A DNA stretch of 52,476 nt from an uncultured Alphaproteobacteria bacterium (GTDB taxonomy: Bacteria > Pseudomonadota > Alphaproteobacteria > Caulobacterales > Aquidulcibacteraceae), in NCBI GenBank assembly GCA_902826335.1, contig CADEEL010000004.1, positions 63,536 to 116,011 on the forward strand, read 5' to 3'. The notes beneath the pieces were generated by a model. It saw only the letters and a program-made list of their open reading frames with translations. It was not told the DNA's origin and made no database searches. This document shows positions 7,629 through 15,792 of this stretch, in pieces (positions within the stretch are counted from its first letter, which is position 1; each line of letters begins with the position of its first letter). Both the position numbers and the translations under genes were made by a program.

Positions 7629-7655
7629 GAGATATGCATGTTGCCGTTGTATAAT
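7627..7655 (+). promoter_or_regulatory. Putative promoter of the GIY-YIG gene
   Basis: A perfect TATAAT (7650-7655) lies 6 nt before the ATG at 7662, with TGGAGA 17 bp upstream as a weak -35 that overlaps the end of the last repeat copy. Transcription would start at or next to the A of the ATG, predicting a leaderless mRNA, consistent with no ribosome-binding site. Confidence 0.5.
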
Positions 7656-7661
7656 TAAGAT

Positions 7662-7994
7662 ATGCGCATCGATGAAGCGCGCCTCACCGCAACCTACATG
7701 CTCGCCAGCCGCAAGCATGGGACGCTTTATCTCGGCTCTGCGCTCGATCTCATCGTGCGCGTGAGCGAGCATAAGGCCGGGATCGGTTCAGCTTTCACGG
7801 CGAAATACGGCGTCACGCGCCTGGTTTGGTATCAGCCCTTCATGCTTGTCGCCGAGGCGCGCGAGCGCGAGTACGCCATGAAGAAGTGGCGGCGTGAGTG
7901 GAAGGCAAATTTGATCGAGCGCGATAATCCGCATTGGGACGATCTCTTCCCGGTGTTGACCGGCGCGCAAGTTATCGGTCGACCCCAACTATAA
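7662..7994 (+). CDS. GIY-YIG family endonuclease
   Basis: A 110-residue single-domain GIY-YIG protein of the small YhbQ/UvrC-N type. The variant signature is TYM (11-13) and LYLG (22-25). Catalytic Arg33, His37 and the metal-ligand Glu70 in REYAMKKWRR are all in place, followed by the family tail WK..LIERDNPHWDDL. GIY-YIG domains cut DNA with one metal ion and occur in repair, restriction and homing enzymes. It is flanked immediately by family A repeats: one ends 33 bp upstream and another begins 6 bp after the stop. It may be carried with or act on those repeats, which is inference. Confidence 0.85.
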   Translation: MRIDEARLTATYMLASRKHGTLYLGSALDLIVRVSEHKAGIGSAFTAKYGVTRLVWYQPFMLVAEAREREYAMKKWRREWKANLIERDNPHWDDLFPVLTGAQVIGRPQL

Positions 7995-7999
7995 TAGAA

Positions 8000-8100
8000 C
8001 ACTCATCCCCGGACGAGCGTAGCGAGGTCCGGGGCCTATAAACGCAAACGATTAGGTATATGGGTCCCGGACTTCGCCTTCGGCAAATCCGGGAATGGGT
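8000..8100. repeat. Family A palindromic repeat after the GIY-YIG gene
   Basis: A slightly degenerate copy (CACTCATCCCCGG to CCGGGAATGGGT). It starts 6 bp after the GIY-YIG stop codon and ends 8 bp before the stop of the convergent DUF4142 gene, so it may serve both as a terminator. Confidence 0.85.
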
Positions 8101-8108
8101 TGTCCCCA

Positions 8109-8630
8109 TCATTCCTCCCTCGCCAGCGCCCGCGCGGCTTCAAGGTCGGCGCGCCACACGGGCAGTTGCGCCCGCGCCCAGCGCGCCAGCGGCGTTGACG
8201 GCGCGGCTGCGGCGTAACGTTCTCCCGCCGCGATGGTCTGCTGCGCCAGAAGGATTTGCTGCGAGACATAGATCGTCTGGAACGTGGCGGGATCGGCCTC
8301 CTCCATCATGTCGAGATAGGCCTGGTGATTGTCATCGAGCGCGCCGGCCGGCGCGGGCAGGGCTTGCGCGCGGGCGGCCGCCGCGATCTCGGCGAGCGCT
8401 GTCCCATGGCTTTGCGCGATGCGCGCAGCGTAGACGCGCGTCTGGGCCGAATCCGCCTGCACCGCCGCCACGCGCGCGGCCGCGACCTGAAACGCCTCGT
8501 GCTGCGCGGCGCGCGCGAGAAACTCCGTCGCCGCGCCATCGGCGGCGGCGGCCTCGTGCGGCGCGGGCGCTCGTCCGCACGCGCTCAACAGGACAAGGGC
8601 CGCGATGGCGAGCGCCCGCGCGCGCAGCAT
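8109..8630 (-). CDS. DUF4142 family lipoprotein
   Basis: A 173-residue protein. A lipoprotein signal peptide ends in LLSAC, with Cys18 as the lipidated residue. The mature part is an Ala-rich helical bundle (FLARAAQHEAFQVAAARVAA and ARIAQSHGTALAEI segments) of the DUF4142 type, a predicted ferritin-like four-helix fold found in exported proteins of Gram-negative bacteria. The function of the family is not established. It lies on the reverse strand between the ruvB region and the Tol operon, convergent with the GIY-YIG gene and divergent from ybgC with a 110-bp gap. Confidence 0.75.
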   Translation of the reverse strand: MLRARALAIAALVLLSACGRAPAPHEAAAADGAATEFLARAAQHEAFQVAAARVAAVQADSAQTRVYAARIAQSHGTALAEIAAAARAQALPAPAGALDDNHQAYLDMMEEADPATFQTIYVSQQILLAQQTIAAGERYAAAAPSTPLARWARAQLPVWRADLEAARALAREE

Positions 8631-8740
8631 ACGATGTCTCCGGAAAATGAGCGGCGCGGCATGCGCGTGCGCGCAGCGCCTGTCAACGCACCGCGCGCAG
8701 CGACATGACAGCGCGGCGGTGTTTGTCTAACCAGAGCGTC

Positions 8741-9202
8741 ATGAACGATCCTTCGCCCTCCGCCGGCTGGTTCGAAGCGCGCCAGCATTGCCTGCCCGTG
8801 CGCATCTATTACGAGGACACGGATTTCACCGGCGTCGTCTATCACGCCAATTTCCTGCGCTATTTCGAGCGCGGCCGCTCTGACTTCATGCGCCTGGCCG
8901 GGATATCACACAGCGATCTGCTGGCGCCGCCCGAGCCGCTTGGCATGGCCATCACGCGCATGGAGATCGACTTCGTGAAGGCCGCGCGCATCGATGATGC
9001 GCTGCTGGTGCGCACCGGCGTCGTCGCCGTGAAGGGGCCGCGCTTCGTGTTCGCGCAGGCGGCGCTGCGCGCGGGCGAGGAGGTGGCGCGGGCGCGGGTC
9101 GAGGCGTGTTGCATCACGATGACGGGCGCGCCCAAACGCCCGCCCAAGGCGCTGGTGGAGGCCATGAGCCGGTATCTCGCGCCTGGCGCGTCCACCTTTT
9201 GA
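8741..9202 (+). CDS. ybgC: Tol-Pal-associated acyl-CoA thioesterase YbgC
   Basis: A 153-residue hot-dog-fold thioesterase with the family signature YYEDTDFTGVVYHANFLRYF near the N-terminus, including the catalytic Asp and the Tyr-His pair. YbgC hydrolyses acyl-CoA or acyl-ACP at the inner membrane and is the first gene of tol-pal operons in many proteobacteria, as here. An in-frame ATG at 8705 would add 12 residues. I prefer 8741 because it begins nearer the conserved domain, although neither start has a strong ribosome-binding site. tolQ follows after 83 bp. Confidence 0.92.
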   Translation: MNDPSPSAGWFEARQHCLPVRIYYEDTDFTGVVYHANFLRYFERGRSDFMRLAGISHSDLLAPPEPLGMAITRMEIDFVKAARIDDALLVRTGVVAVKGPRFVFAQAALRAGEEVARARVEACCITMTGAPKRPPKALVEAMSRYLAPGASTF

Positions 9203-9285
9203 CAAACTCCTGGCCCTAAAGCCTGTGCCGTAGGATTCGGGCGCGCGGGGGGCGCGGGCGCCCTGGTGCGAGCATCGGATCAGGC

Positions 9286-9990
9286 ATGGAACCAAACACG
9301 GCGGACGCGGCCCGGGAGCTGACCATCTGGGCCCTCTTCATGGAGGCGGACCCGATCGTCAAAGGCGTCATGGTGCTGCTCATCGGCATGTCGCTGTGGA
9401 CCTGGGCGGTGGCCTTCGACAAATGGATGGCGTTCGGCGAGATCGAAGGGCGCGCGCGCGCCTTCGAGAAAGTGTTCTGGTCCGGCCAGTCGCTTGAGGA
9501 GCTGGACGATCGCTATTCGGATCGCCCGCGTGACGCGCTGGCCCGCATTTTCGCGGCCGGCGCGCGCGAATGGCGCGATCTGCGTCGCGGCGCGCAGGTG
9601 AGCGCCCAGGGCGCGAGCATGATGATCGACCGGGTCGACCGTCTGATGCAGGCGCAGATCGCGCGCGAGCTGGAGCGCGCGGGGCGCGGCTTCGGCGTGC
9701 TCGCCAGCGTCGGCGCGGCCGCGCCGTTCATCGGCCTGCTGGGCACGGTGTGGGGCATCATGAACGCCTTCACCAACATCGCCAATGAGCAGCAAACCAA
9801 TCTCGCGGTCGTCGCCCCCGGCATCGCCGAGGCGCTGTTCGCCACCGCCTTGGGGCTGGTTGCCGCCATCCCGGCGGTTGTCTTCTACAACAAGTTCACC
9901 GGCGATCTCGATCGCGCCGCCGATCGCTTCGAGGGCTTCGCCGATGAAGTGACGGCGCGGTTGTCGCGGCGCCTCGGTGAGCGCGCCTGA
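9286..9990 (+). CDS. tolQ: Tol-Pal system proton channel subunit TolQ
   Basis: A 234-residue inner-membrane protein of the MotA/TolQ/ExbB family. One transmembrane helix lies near 25-45 and two in the C-terminal half near 140-160 and 180-200, with the family segment GLLGTVWGIMNAF between. With TolR it forms the proton channel that energises TolA and drives outer-membrane constriction at the division site. Its stop overlaps the tolR start (TGATG), implying translational coupling. Confidence 0.97.
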   Translation: MEPNTADAARELTIWALFMEADPIVKGVMVLLIGMSLWTWAVAFDKWMAFGEIEGRARAFEKVFWSGQSLEELDDRYSDRPRDALARIFAAGAREWRDLRRGAQVSAQGASMMIDRVDRLMQAQIARELERAGRGFGVLASVGAAAPFIGLLGTVWGIMNAFTNIANEQQTNLAVVAPGIAEALFATALGLVAAIPAVVFYNKFTGDLDRAADRFEGFADEVTARLSRRLGERA

Positions 9991-10460
9991 TGGTCGGCGC
10001 CCAGCAGAAAGGGCGGCGCATGCGCCGCGGCCATGGGCGCAAATCGCGCAATGCGACGATAAACGTCACGCCGTTCGTCGATGTGATGCTGGTGCTGCTG
10101 ATCGTGTTCATGGTGACGGCGCCGCTGCTCACCGTCGGCGTGCCGGTGGAGCTGCCACGCACCGACGCCAAGCAATTGGCGCCGGAGACGCGTCCGCTCA
10201 CCGTCACCATCCGCGCGTCCGGCGAGATTTTCCTGCAGGAGACGCCGGTGGCGCAAGATGAGCTGCTTGCGCGCCTCGCGGCCATCGCGCGTGAGGGGTA
10301 TGAGCGGCGCATCTTCATCCGCGCCGATTCCACCGCGCCTTATGGCAAGGTCGCCGAAGTGATGGCGATGATGAGCGCGGCGGGCTACCGCAATCTCGGC
10401 CTCGTCACCGATCCGCTGAATGCGCCCACGCGCCGGCCCGCCCGCGCCGGGGCGGACTAG
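9990..10460 (+). CDS. tolR: Tol-Pal system protein TolR
   Basis: A 156-residue ExbD/TolR protein with a basic cytoplasmic N-terminus, one transmembrane helix (about 28-47) carrying the essential proton-path Asp31 in TPFVDVMLVLL, and a periplasmic domain to the end. It is coupled to tolQ by a 1-nt overlap of start and stop. The 20-residue Arg/Lys-rich cytoplasmic leader is somewhat long. Confidence 0.97.
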   Translation: MVGAQQKGRRMRRGHGRKSRNATINVTPFVDVMLVLLIVFMVTAPLLTVGVPVELPRTDAKQLAPETRPLTVTIRASGEIFLQETPVAQDELLARLAAIAREGYERRIFIRADSTAPYGKVAEVMAMMSAAGYRNLGLVTDPLNAPTRRPARAGAD

Positions 10461-10473
10461 GAGGCGCTGAAAG

Positions 10474-11214
10474 ATGCGCTTCGGCTGGATCGTCTCGCTG
10501 ATCGTGCATGTGGGGCTCGCGCTGATCACGCTGGTCGGCTGGCCGCGCGGTGAAGCGCGCGAATCCATCCCGGTGAATGTTGTGCCGGTGGAGATCATGA
10601 CCTTGGCGCAGGCCTCCAATGTGCGCGCCATTGCGCCGCCGGAAGAGGAGACCGCGCCCGAGCCGGAAGAGGCCGCGCCTGAACCGCCCACGCCCGCCGC
10701 GGCCGAAACAGAAGCGCCGCCGCCGCCGGCGCAGCGCCCGCTCAATCTGGCGGAATTGCAGCGGGACCTCTTGCGTGATCGCTCCAAGGAGCGGTCAGAG
10801 CGCACCACGCCGCGCCAGACGCCTGGCGATCGGGGGCCCCGTCCGCGCGCTGGGGCGGGGCTGAGCCAGGGCGAGGCCGTCGCGCTGCGGGACCGGATCG
10901 CCGCGCTCGCGCGCGCGCACATGGCGCGCAACCGCTGCTGGCGCGCGCCCGTTGATGCGCCCGATCCCGCGCGGCTCGTCGTGCTGGTGCGCTTCAGGCT
11001 CGATGCGCGCGGCCATGTGCAGGGCCGCCCCGAAGTCGTCTCGCCCACCTCGCTGTTTGGCGATCCGGAACTGCGCGTGGCGGTGGATCGGGCGGTGCGC
11101 GCCGTGCTGCAATGCGATCCGTTTCCGTTCGCGGACGATGTGCAGGCGCGCGAGCACTATGATTTGTGGCGTGAGATGGAAATGAATTTCGACCCGCGCG
11201 AAATGGCGGGCTAA
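10474..11214 (+). CDS. tolA: Tol-Pal system protein TolA
   Basis: A 246-residue protein with a single N-terminal transmembrane anchor (about 3-23), a Pro/Glu/Ala-rich linker (about 50-90), a short charged helical region (90-130) and a TonB/TolA-like C-terminal domain (about 135-240) with a Cys155/Cys214 pair that could form a disulphide. TolA links the TolQR motor to Pal and TolB across the periplasm. The domain II helix is far shorter than in E. coli TolA (421 residues). Identification rests on domain order and its place between tolR and tolB. AGGAGG lies upstream of the ATG. Confidence 0.9.
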   Translation: MRFGWIVSLIVHVGLALITLVGWPRGEARESIPVNVVPVEIMTLAQASNVRAIAPPEEETAPEPEEAAPEPPTPAAAETEAPPPPAQRPLNLAELQRDLLRDRSKERSERTTPRQTPGDRGPRPRAGAGLSQGEAVALRDRIAALARAHMARNRCWRAPVDAPDPARLVVLVRFRLDARGHVQGRPEVVSPTSLFGDPELRVAVDRAVRAVLQCDPFPFADDVQAREHYDLWREMEMNFDPREMAG

Positions 11215-11243
11215 GAGAAACGAACCAAGGGCGGGAGCCGCGC

Positions 11244-12584
11244 ATGCGTAGGATTGTTCGAGAATTCGCACTCGCCGTGATCGCGGCGTTGGCGCTGGCC
11301 GCGAGCCCCGCCGCCGCGCAGGCGCCTGATCCCGCGCGCGGGCCGCTGCATGTCGATATCACGCAGGGCCATCTCGATCCGATGCCGATCGCTATTCCAG
11401 ATTTCATCGGCGCGGACGCGCGCGCCGGCGAAATCGGGCGCGACATCGCCGCCGTCATCCGCGCCGATCTTGAGCGCTCGGCGCTGTTTCGCTCGATCGA
11501 TCCGGCAGCCTTCATCGAACGCATTGGCGATATCAATGTGCCGCCGCGCTTCGCCGATTGGAGCGTCGTGAACGCGCAGGCGCTGGTCGTGGGCCAAACC
11601 ACCATGCTGCCCGATGGGCGTGTGCGGGTTGAGTTCCGGCTGTGGGATGTGTTCCGCCAGGAGGCGGTGCTCGGCCTGCAATTCGCCACCACGCAGGATA
11701 ATTGGCGCCGCATCGCCCATCGCGTGGCCGATCAGATCTATCGCCAGATCACCGGCGAGGCGGGCTATTTCGACAGCCGCATCGTGTTCGTGTCGGAAAG
11801 CGGGCCGCGCACGCGGCGCGTCAAGCGCCTGATGATCATGGATCAGGATGGCGCCAATCCATTCTATCTCACCGGGGCCGATTATCAGGTGCTCACGCCG
11901 CGCTTTTCACCCTCGACGCAGATGATCGCCTATATGTCGTTCGAAACGGGCCGGCCGCGCGTCTACTTGTTCAACCTCGAAACCAATCGCCGCGAAGTGC
12001 TGGGCGATTTTCCGGGCATGACGTTCGCGCCGCGCTTTTCTCCCGATGGGCACTCCGTGGTCTTGACGCTGGACATGAACGGCAATTCCGAAATCTTCAG
12101 CATGGATTTGCGCACCCGCGCGCGCGTGCGTCTGACCAATCACCCCTCGATCGACACTTCGCCCTCCTACGCGCCGGATGGGCGCCAGATCGTGTTCACG
12201 TCGGACCGCGCCGGCTCGCAGCAGCTTTACGTAATGGGCGCGGATGGCTCGGGCCCGCGCCGCATCAGCTTCGGGCAGGGCAATTATTCGACGCCGGTCT
12301 GGTCTCCGCGCGGCGATCTCATCGCCTTTACGCGCCAGCAGGGCGGGCGCTTCGCCATCGGCGTCATGCGGCCGGACGGCTCGGGCGAGCGCATCCTTTC
12401 GGAATCCTATCTCGACGAGGGGCCGACCTGGTCGCCGAACGGGCGGGTGATCATGTTCTTCCGGGAAGCGCGGCCCGGCGCCGGCCCACGGGTCTGGTCG
12501 GTTGACTTAACTGGCCGTAATCTTCGCCAGATGCCGACGCCGACCGACGCCTCCGACCCCGCCTGGTCGCCGCTGCTGCCGTAA
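11244..12584 (+). CDS. tolB: Tol-Pal system beta-propeller protein TolB
   Basis: A 446-residue periplasmic protein. The signal peptide is about 1-28 (cleavage after AAAQA), followed by the N-terminal alpha/beta domain to about 165 and a six-bladed beta-propeller with repeated FSPDGxxxx and DLxTxxxxxLT patterns, for example [19 protein letters not shown]. TolB binds Pal and TolA and cycles between them during constriction. The start has GGGAG upstream, 29 bp after tolA. Confidence 0.97.
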   Translation: MRRIVREFALAVIAALALAASPAAAQAPDPARGPLHVDITQGHLDPMPIAIPDFIGADARAGEIGRDIAAVIRADLERSALFRSIDPAAFIERIGDINVPPRFADWSVVNAQALVVGQTTMLPDGRVRVEFRLWDVFRQEAVLGLQFATTQDNWRRIAHRVADQIYRQITGEAGYFDSRIVFVSESGPRTRRVKRLMIMDQDGANPFYLTGADYQVLTPRFSPSTQMIAYMSFETGRPRVYLFNLETNRREVLGDFPGMTFAPRFSPDGHSVVLTLDMNGNSEIFSMDLRTRARVRLTNHPSIDTSPSYAPDGRQIVFTSDRAGSQQLYVMGADGSGPRRISFGQGNYSTPVWSPRGDLIAFTRQQGGRFAIGVMRPDGSGERILSESYLDEGPTWSPNGRVIMFFREARPGAGPRVWSVDLTGRNLRQMPTPTDASDPAWSPLLP

Positions 12585-12725
12585 AGCACGTTGTGGATAG
12601 AATATCGCAACCTTTCCATGTGTTCGGTTGAAGTGGGCGTCGAGCGTTCGTAATGTCGTCGCACTCTGGGGGCATGAGGGACTTGGCGCCATCGCGGTCG
12701 CCGCTCGGTTTTTGAGGGAGAATCC

Positions 12726-13229
12726 ATGCGCAAGATCGCACTCGCCGCCACCGTCGCGGCTCTGCTCGTCGCCGGCTGCGCCTCGCAGCGCGCGGCTGAA
12801 ACCGCGCCCGCGCCCGCCACGGATACGACCGCGCCGCAGGATCAGGCCGGCCCGGTTCCAGGTTCGGTCGAGGATTTCCGCGTCTCGGTCGGGGATCGGA
12901 TTTTCTTCGCGCTCGATCAATCGAGCCTCTCCACGGAGGCGCGCCAAATTCTCGATCGCCAGGCCGCGTGGCTGCGCCGCTATCCGAATGTGCGCGTGCT
13001 GCTCGCTGGCAATTGCGATGAGCGCGGCACGCGCGAATACAATCTGGCCCTCGGCGCACGCCGGGCCGCCGCCGCGCGCGATTATCTCGTTTCGCTCGGC
13101 ATCGCCGCGGCGCGTGTGGAGACCGTGTCCTACGGCAAGGAGCGTCCCCTCGATCCACGCTCGACGGAAGAGGCCTGGGCGGTCAATCGCAACGCGCACA
13201 CCCAGATCGTCTCCGGCGCGGTTTCCTAA
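12726..13229 (+). CDS. pal: Peptidoglycan-associated lipoprotein Pal
   Basis: A 167-residue lipoprotein. The signal ends LLVAGC with lipidated Cys18. A short Pro/Ala linker leads to the OmpA-like peptidoglycan-binding domain (about 52-165), whose signature NCDERGTREYNLALGARRA contains the DAP-binding Asp and Arg. It anchors the outer membrane to peptidoglycan and is recycled to the septum by TolQRAB. A strong ribosome-binding site (GAGGGAG) precedes the ATG. The 141-bp gap after tolB is longer than others in the operon and may hold its own promoter. Confidence 0.97.
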   Translation: MRKIALAATVAALLVAGCASQRAAETAPAPATDTTAPQDQAGPVPGSVEDFRVSVGDRIFFALDQSSLSTEARQILDRQAAWLRRYPNVRVLLAGNCDERGTREYNLALGARRAAAARDYLVSLGIAAARVETVSYGKERPLDPRSTEEAWAVNRNAHTQIVSGAVS

Positions 13230-13270
13230 CCATTACAGGCCCGGCCGCAAAAAGGCCCCAGCCGCGCGGC

Positions 13271-14050
13271 ATGAGGGCGGCCATGAAAGTCACACCACTT
13301 CGCGCCGCGCTGGCGGCTGGCGCCATGTTTGTCACGGGCGCGCCCGCATTCGCGCAGGCGCCGCCCATTGACGCCTATGAGCGGCAGGATCGCATCGAGG
13401 AATTGGAGCGTCAGCTCCAACAAGCCACCGATGAGAACGATCGCCTGCAATTCCAGTTGCAGCAGGCCCAGGCCGAGGTGCGCCGCCTGCAAGGCATGGT
13501 CACCGATCTCGCCGCCGTGCGCGATGCGCGCGATGAAGTTGAAAGCGGCCGGGCCCCGCCCGCGCCCGCCGCGAATCAGGGCCAGCGTGAAGCCAGCGCG
13601 CCGGGGCCGCGCACTGCGCAAGGAAAGCTGGGCACGCTGGAAGGCGCCGATCTGCCGCCCAGCGATGCGGGCGAAGCCTATCAGCGCGCGCGCGGCTATC
13701 TGCTCGCCAATCAGATCCGCTTGGCCGAGGACGCGTTCGCCGATTTCGTCGCCCGCTTCGGAACCGACGTCAACGCGCCGGAAGCGCGCTATTGGCACGC
13801 CTTCACGCTGCTCGCGCGCGAAGCCAACACGGAGGCGGCCGCTGGCTTTGTCGATTATCTGCGCCGCTATCCGCGCGGGCGGCGCGCGCCCGATTCCATG
13901 GTGCGTCTCGGCGTGGCGCTGAAAGCGCTGGGGCGCAACGCCCAGGCGTGCCAGGCGTTCGCCGATTTCACACGCGCCTATCCGAACGCCGCGCAAAATC
14001 TGCGCGATCTCGCGGCGCGCGAGACGCGCGCGCTGCGCTGCACGGCTTGA
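13271..14050 (+). CDS. cpoB: Cell division coordinator CpoB (YbgF)
   Basis: A 259-residue periplasmic protein. The signal peptide (about 1-28, ending AFAQA) is followed by a trimerising coiled coil (about 35-80, rich in Glu/Gln/Leu), a Pro/Ala linker and a C-terminal TPR region (about 130-255) with YQRARGYLLANQIRLAEDAF as the first repeat. CpoB coordinates peptidoglycan synthesis with Tol-driven constriction. Another in-frame start at 13277 is possible. Its stop overlaps the TTG start of tilS. Confidence 0.93.
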   Translation: MRAAMKVTPLRAALAAGAMFVTGAPAFAQAPPIDAYERQDRIEELERQLQQATDENDRLQFQLQQAQAEVRRLQGMVTDLAAVRDARDEVESGRAPPAPAANQGQREASAPGPRTAQGKLGTLEGADLPPSDAGEAYQRARGYLLANQIRLAEDAFADFVARFGTDVNAPEARYWHAFTLLAREANTEAAAGFVDYLRRYPRGRRAPDSMVRLGVALKALGRNAQACQAFADFTRAYPNAAQNLRDLAARETRALRCTA

Positions 14051-15459
14051 GCGGCGAGGCGCCGCCCGGCCCAATCTTGATTGCGCTGTCGGGCGGCGGC
14101 GATTCCGTCGCGCTGCTGCATGAACTGGTTGATCGCGTCGGCGCCGCGCGGCTCGTGGCTGGCGTCATCGATCATGGCGTACGCGCCGAATCCGCTGACG
14201 AAGCCAAGCAGGCGGCCGCATGGGCCGAGGCGCTGGGCGTTACGGCGGCGATCGTCACACTTGCTTGGCCCGATCCGCGTCTGACGAGCAAAGGTTCGCA
14301 CTCGTCTCTGGTCGTTACACACCCATCCCCGGATGCGAGCCAATCGAGCAGTCCGGGGCCCATAAACTCGGGCGAAAGCGATCATGGGCCCCGGACTTCG
14401 CCTTCGGCGAATCTGGGGATGGGTGGAGCGCCTCCCGAGGCCGTTCGTCTTAAGCCCAATGCGGCGCGGCTGCGCGAACGGCGCCACCAAGCGCTCTGCG
14501 CATTGGCGCGCGCGCATGGCGCGCATGTCATCGCTTTGGGCCACACACGCGACGATCAGATCGAAACTTTCCTGATGCGGCTGGAAACCGCGCGGTATTG
14601 GCGCGAGCTTGCGGGTATGAGCGCCTGGGCGCCGGCGCCGGTCTGGCCGGAGGGGCGGGGCGTGCGGCTCTGGCGCCCGCTGCTGGAGCGGCGCCGCGCC
14701 GATCTGCGCGCGGCGCTCACCGCGCGCGGCGCGGCCTGGATCGACGATCCCTCCAACGAAGCGATTGAGTCCGCCCGCGCGCGCGCGCGCCGCCATCTCG
14801 CCGTGTTGGAAGCGCGCGGCTTCGATCCAGCGCCCTTGTCGGCCGCCACGGCGAAATTGCGCGCGCGCGCCGAGGCGGAGGATCGCGCCGCCGGCGCCTG
14901 GATCGCCGCGCGGGTGCGGTTCGAGGAGGGGAACGCAGTGTGCGGGCCGGCGCCGGATGATCCCGAGATCGCGGCCCGCGCGCTCGCCGTTCTGATTGCG
15001 GCCTGCGCGGGAGCGCGCCGCTTGCCGGAGCGCGCGGGCGTATTGCGCCTTCTGGCTGAACCGATGGGCGCCGCCACGCTTGGCGGCGCGCGGCTGGAGA
15101 CGCGGCGGGACATGCTCATCATCGGCCGCGATCCCGGCGCCATTCTGGGCCGGCGCGGGGTAAAGCCCTTGGCGCCGCTGGCCTTGCCGGCCGGCGAAGA
15201 AGCGATTTGGGACAATCGCCTGGTGGTCACAGCCACTCAGTCAGGCTGGCGCATCACGCCGCGCGGCCTGGGCGCGGACCCGGCCGCGCCGGTGTTCCCG
15301 CGCGGTGACGAGGCCTTAACCCTGCCGGAAGCGCGCGCGGCCGGCGTCGTGCGCGCCCACTGGCTCGCCGAAGAGCGCGTCAACCATCTCCTTCTCGCCG
15401 CGCCGCGCGTTTTCCCTGTCGCCGGGGCTGTCACGGCGCCCGCGCGGCGCCTATCTTGA
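14047..15459 (+). CDS. tilS: tRNA(Ile)-lysidine synthase TilS with in-frame palindromic insert
   Basis: A 470-residue protein starting at TTG 14047, which overlaps the cpoB stop (TTGA); a longer open frame upstream is not conserved. The PP-loop ATP motif SGGGDS is at 15-20, followed by GVIDHGVRAESADEA. TilS attaches lysine to C34 of a tRNA(Ile) so that it reads AUA. Residues about 92-127 (THPSPDASQ...NLGMGG) are encoded entirely by a family A palindromic repeat inserted between the nucleotide-binding core and the RLRERRHQALC segment. The reading frame is kept and the conserved GHTRDDQIETFLMRL follows. The C-terminal TilS domain is present (about 370-470). Probably functional, with an extra surface loop. 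Confidence 0.93.
   Translation: MSGEAPPGPILIALSGGGDSVALLHELVDRVGAARLVAGVIDHGVRAESADEAKQAAAWAEALGVTAAIVTLAWPDPRLTSKGSHSSLVVTHPSPDASQSSSPGPINSGESDHGPRTSPSANLGMGGAPPEAVRLKPNAARLRERRHQALCALARAHGAHVIALGHTRDDQIETFLMRLETARYWRELAGMSAWAPAPVWPEGRGVRLWRPLLERRRADLRAALTARGAAWIDDPSNEAIESARARARRHLAVLEARGFDPAPLSAATAKLRARAEAEDRAAGAWIAARVRFEEGNAVCGPAPDDPEIAARALAVLIAACAGARRLPERAGVLRLLAEPMGAATLGGARLETRRDMLIIGRDPGAILGRRGVKPLAPLALPAGEEAIWDNRLVVTATQSGWRITPRGLGADPAAPVFPRGDEALTLPEARAAGVVRAHWLAEERVNHLLLAAPRVFPVAGAVTAPARRLS
14320..14425. repeat. Family A palindromic repeat inside tilS
   Basis: A complete 106-bp copy with terminal CACCCATCCCC and GGGGATGGGTG and both inner hairpins, lying wholly within the tilS reading frame and translated without a stop codon. 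Confidence 0.92.
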
Positions 15460-15478
15460 AGGCGTTGTTGTGGTTTAG

Positions 15479-15580
15479 AGGCCGAGTGGGACCCGGTCGG
15501 CCGCCCGGAAACCGCAATGACGAACGAATTAGACCGCGTTCTTACGGAAAACCGGTACCCACTTTTCCTGAACGCGGCCT
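15479..15580. repeat. Composite palindromic repeat (family B) after tilS
   Basis: Module 1 (15479-15516, GGCCGAGTGGG...CCCGGAAACCGC) is followed by module 2 (15531-15580, bounded by AGACCGCGTT and AACGCGGCCT with GGAAAACCGGTACCCACTTT inside). The outer arm of module 1 is partly lost. This pair is in the opposite orientation to that at 3408-3555. Confidence 0.75.
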
Positions 15581-15654
15581 AGTGTCCCGGATTTGAAGTT
15601 CGTAAGATCAACTGGATCATGCGGAGAACGAACTTCAAATCCAAAAGGGACACT
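15581..15654. repeat. Long hairpin element between tilS and ftsH (I)
   Basis: AGTGTCCC...GATTTGAAGTTCG pairs with CGAACTTCAAATC...GGGACACT around a loop of about 22 nt. It abuts the family B element directly and is unrelated to it in sequence. Confidence 0.75.
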
Positions 15655-15669
15655 AGAATCAATGACTTT

Positions 15670-15744
15670 TAGCGTGGTTTATGAATCTGAAATTCACTCA
15701 TCGCCTGCCATCATGATCATGCGAATTTCAGATTCACCACGCTA
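15670..15744. repeat. Long hairpin element between tilS and ftsH (II)
   Basis: TAGCGTGG...TGAATCTGAAATTC pairs with GAATTTCAGATTCACCACGCTA. With the two preceding elements it fills most of the 333-bp gap before ftsH. No clear ftsH promoter was identified among them. Confidence 0.75.
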
Positions 15745-15792
15745 GGACCGATTGTTTCGCCCCCGCGCCGCGCGCGGCCTGAAAGCTGAGCC

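Noticed and set aside
13792-14046. N-terminal extension of TilS overlapping cpoB
   Set aside because: The extra frame is a shadow of cpoB; TilS homology begins just after the TTG at 14047.
15581-15744. A structured small RNA gene between tilS and ftsH
   Set aside because: The hairpins are separate abutting palindromes of repeat type with no promoter or terminator seen; transcription data would be needed.
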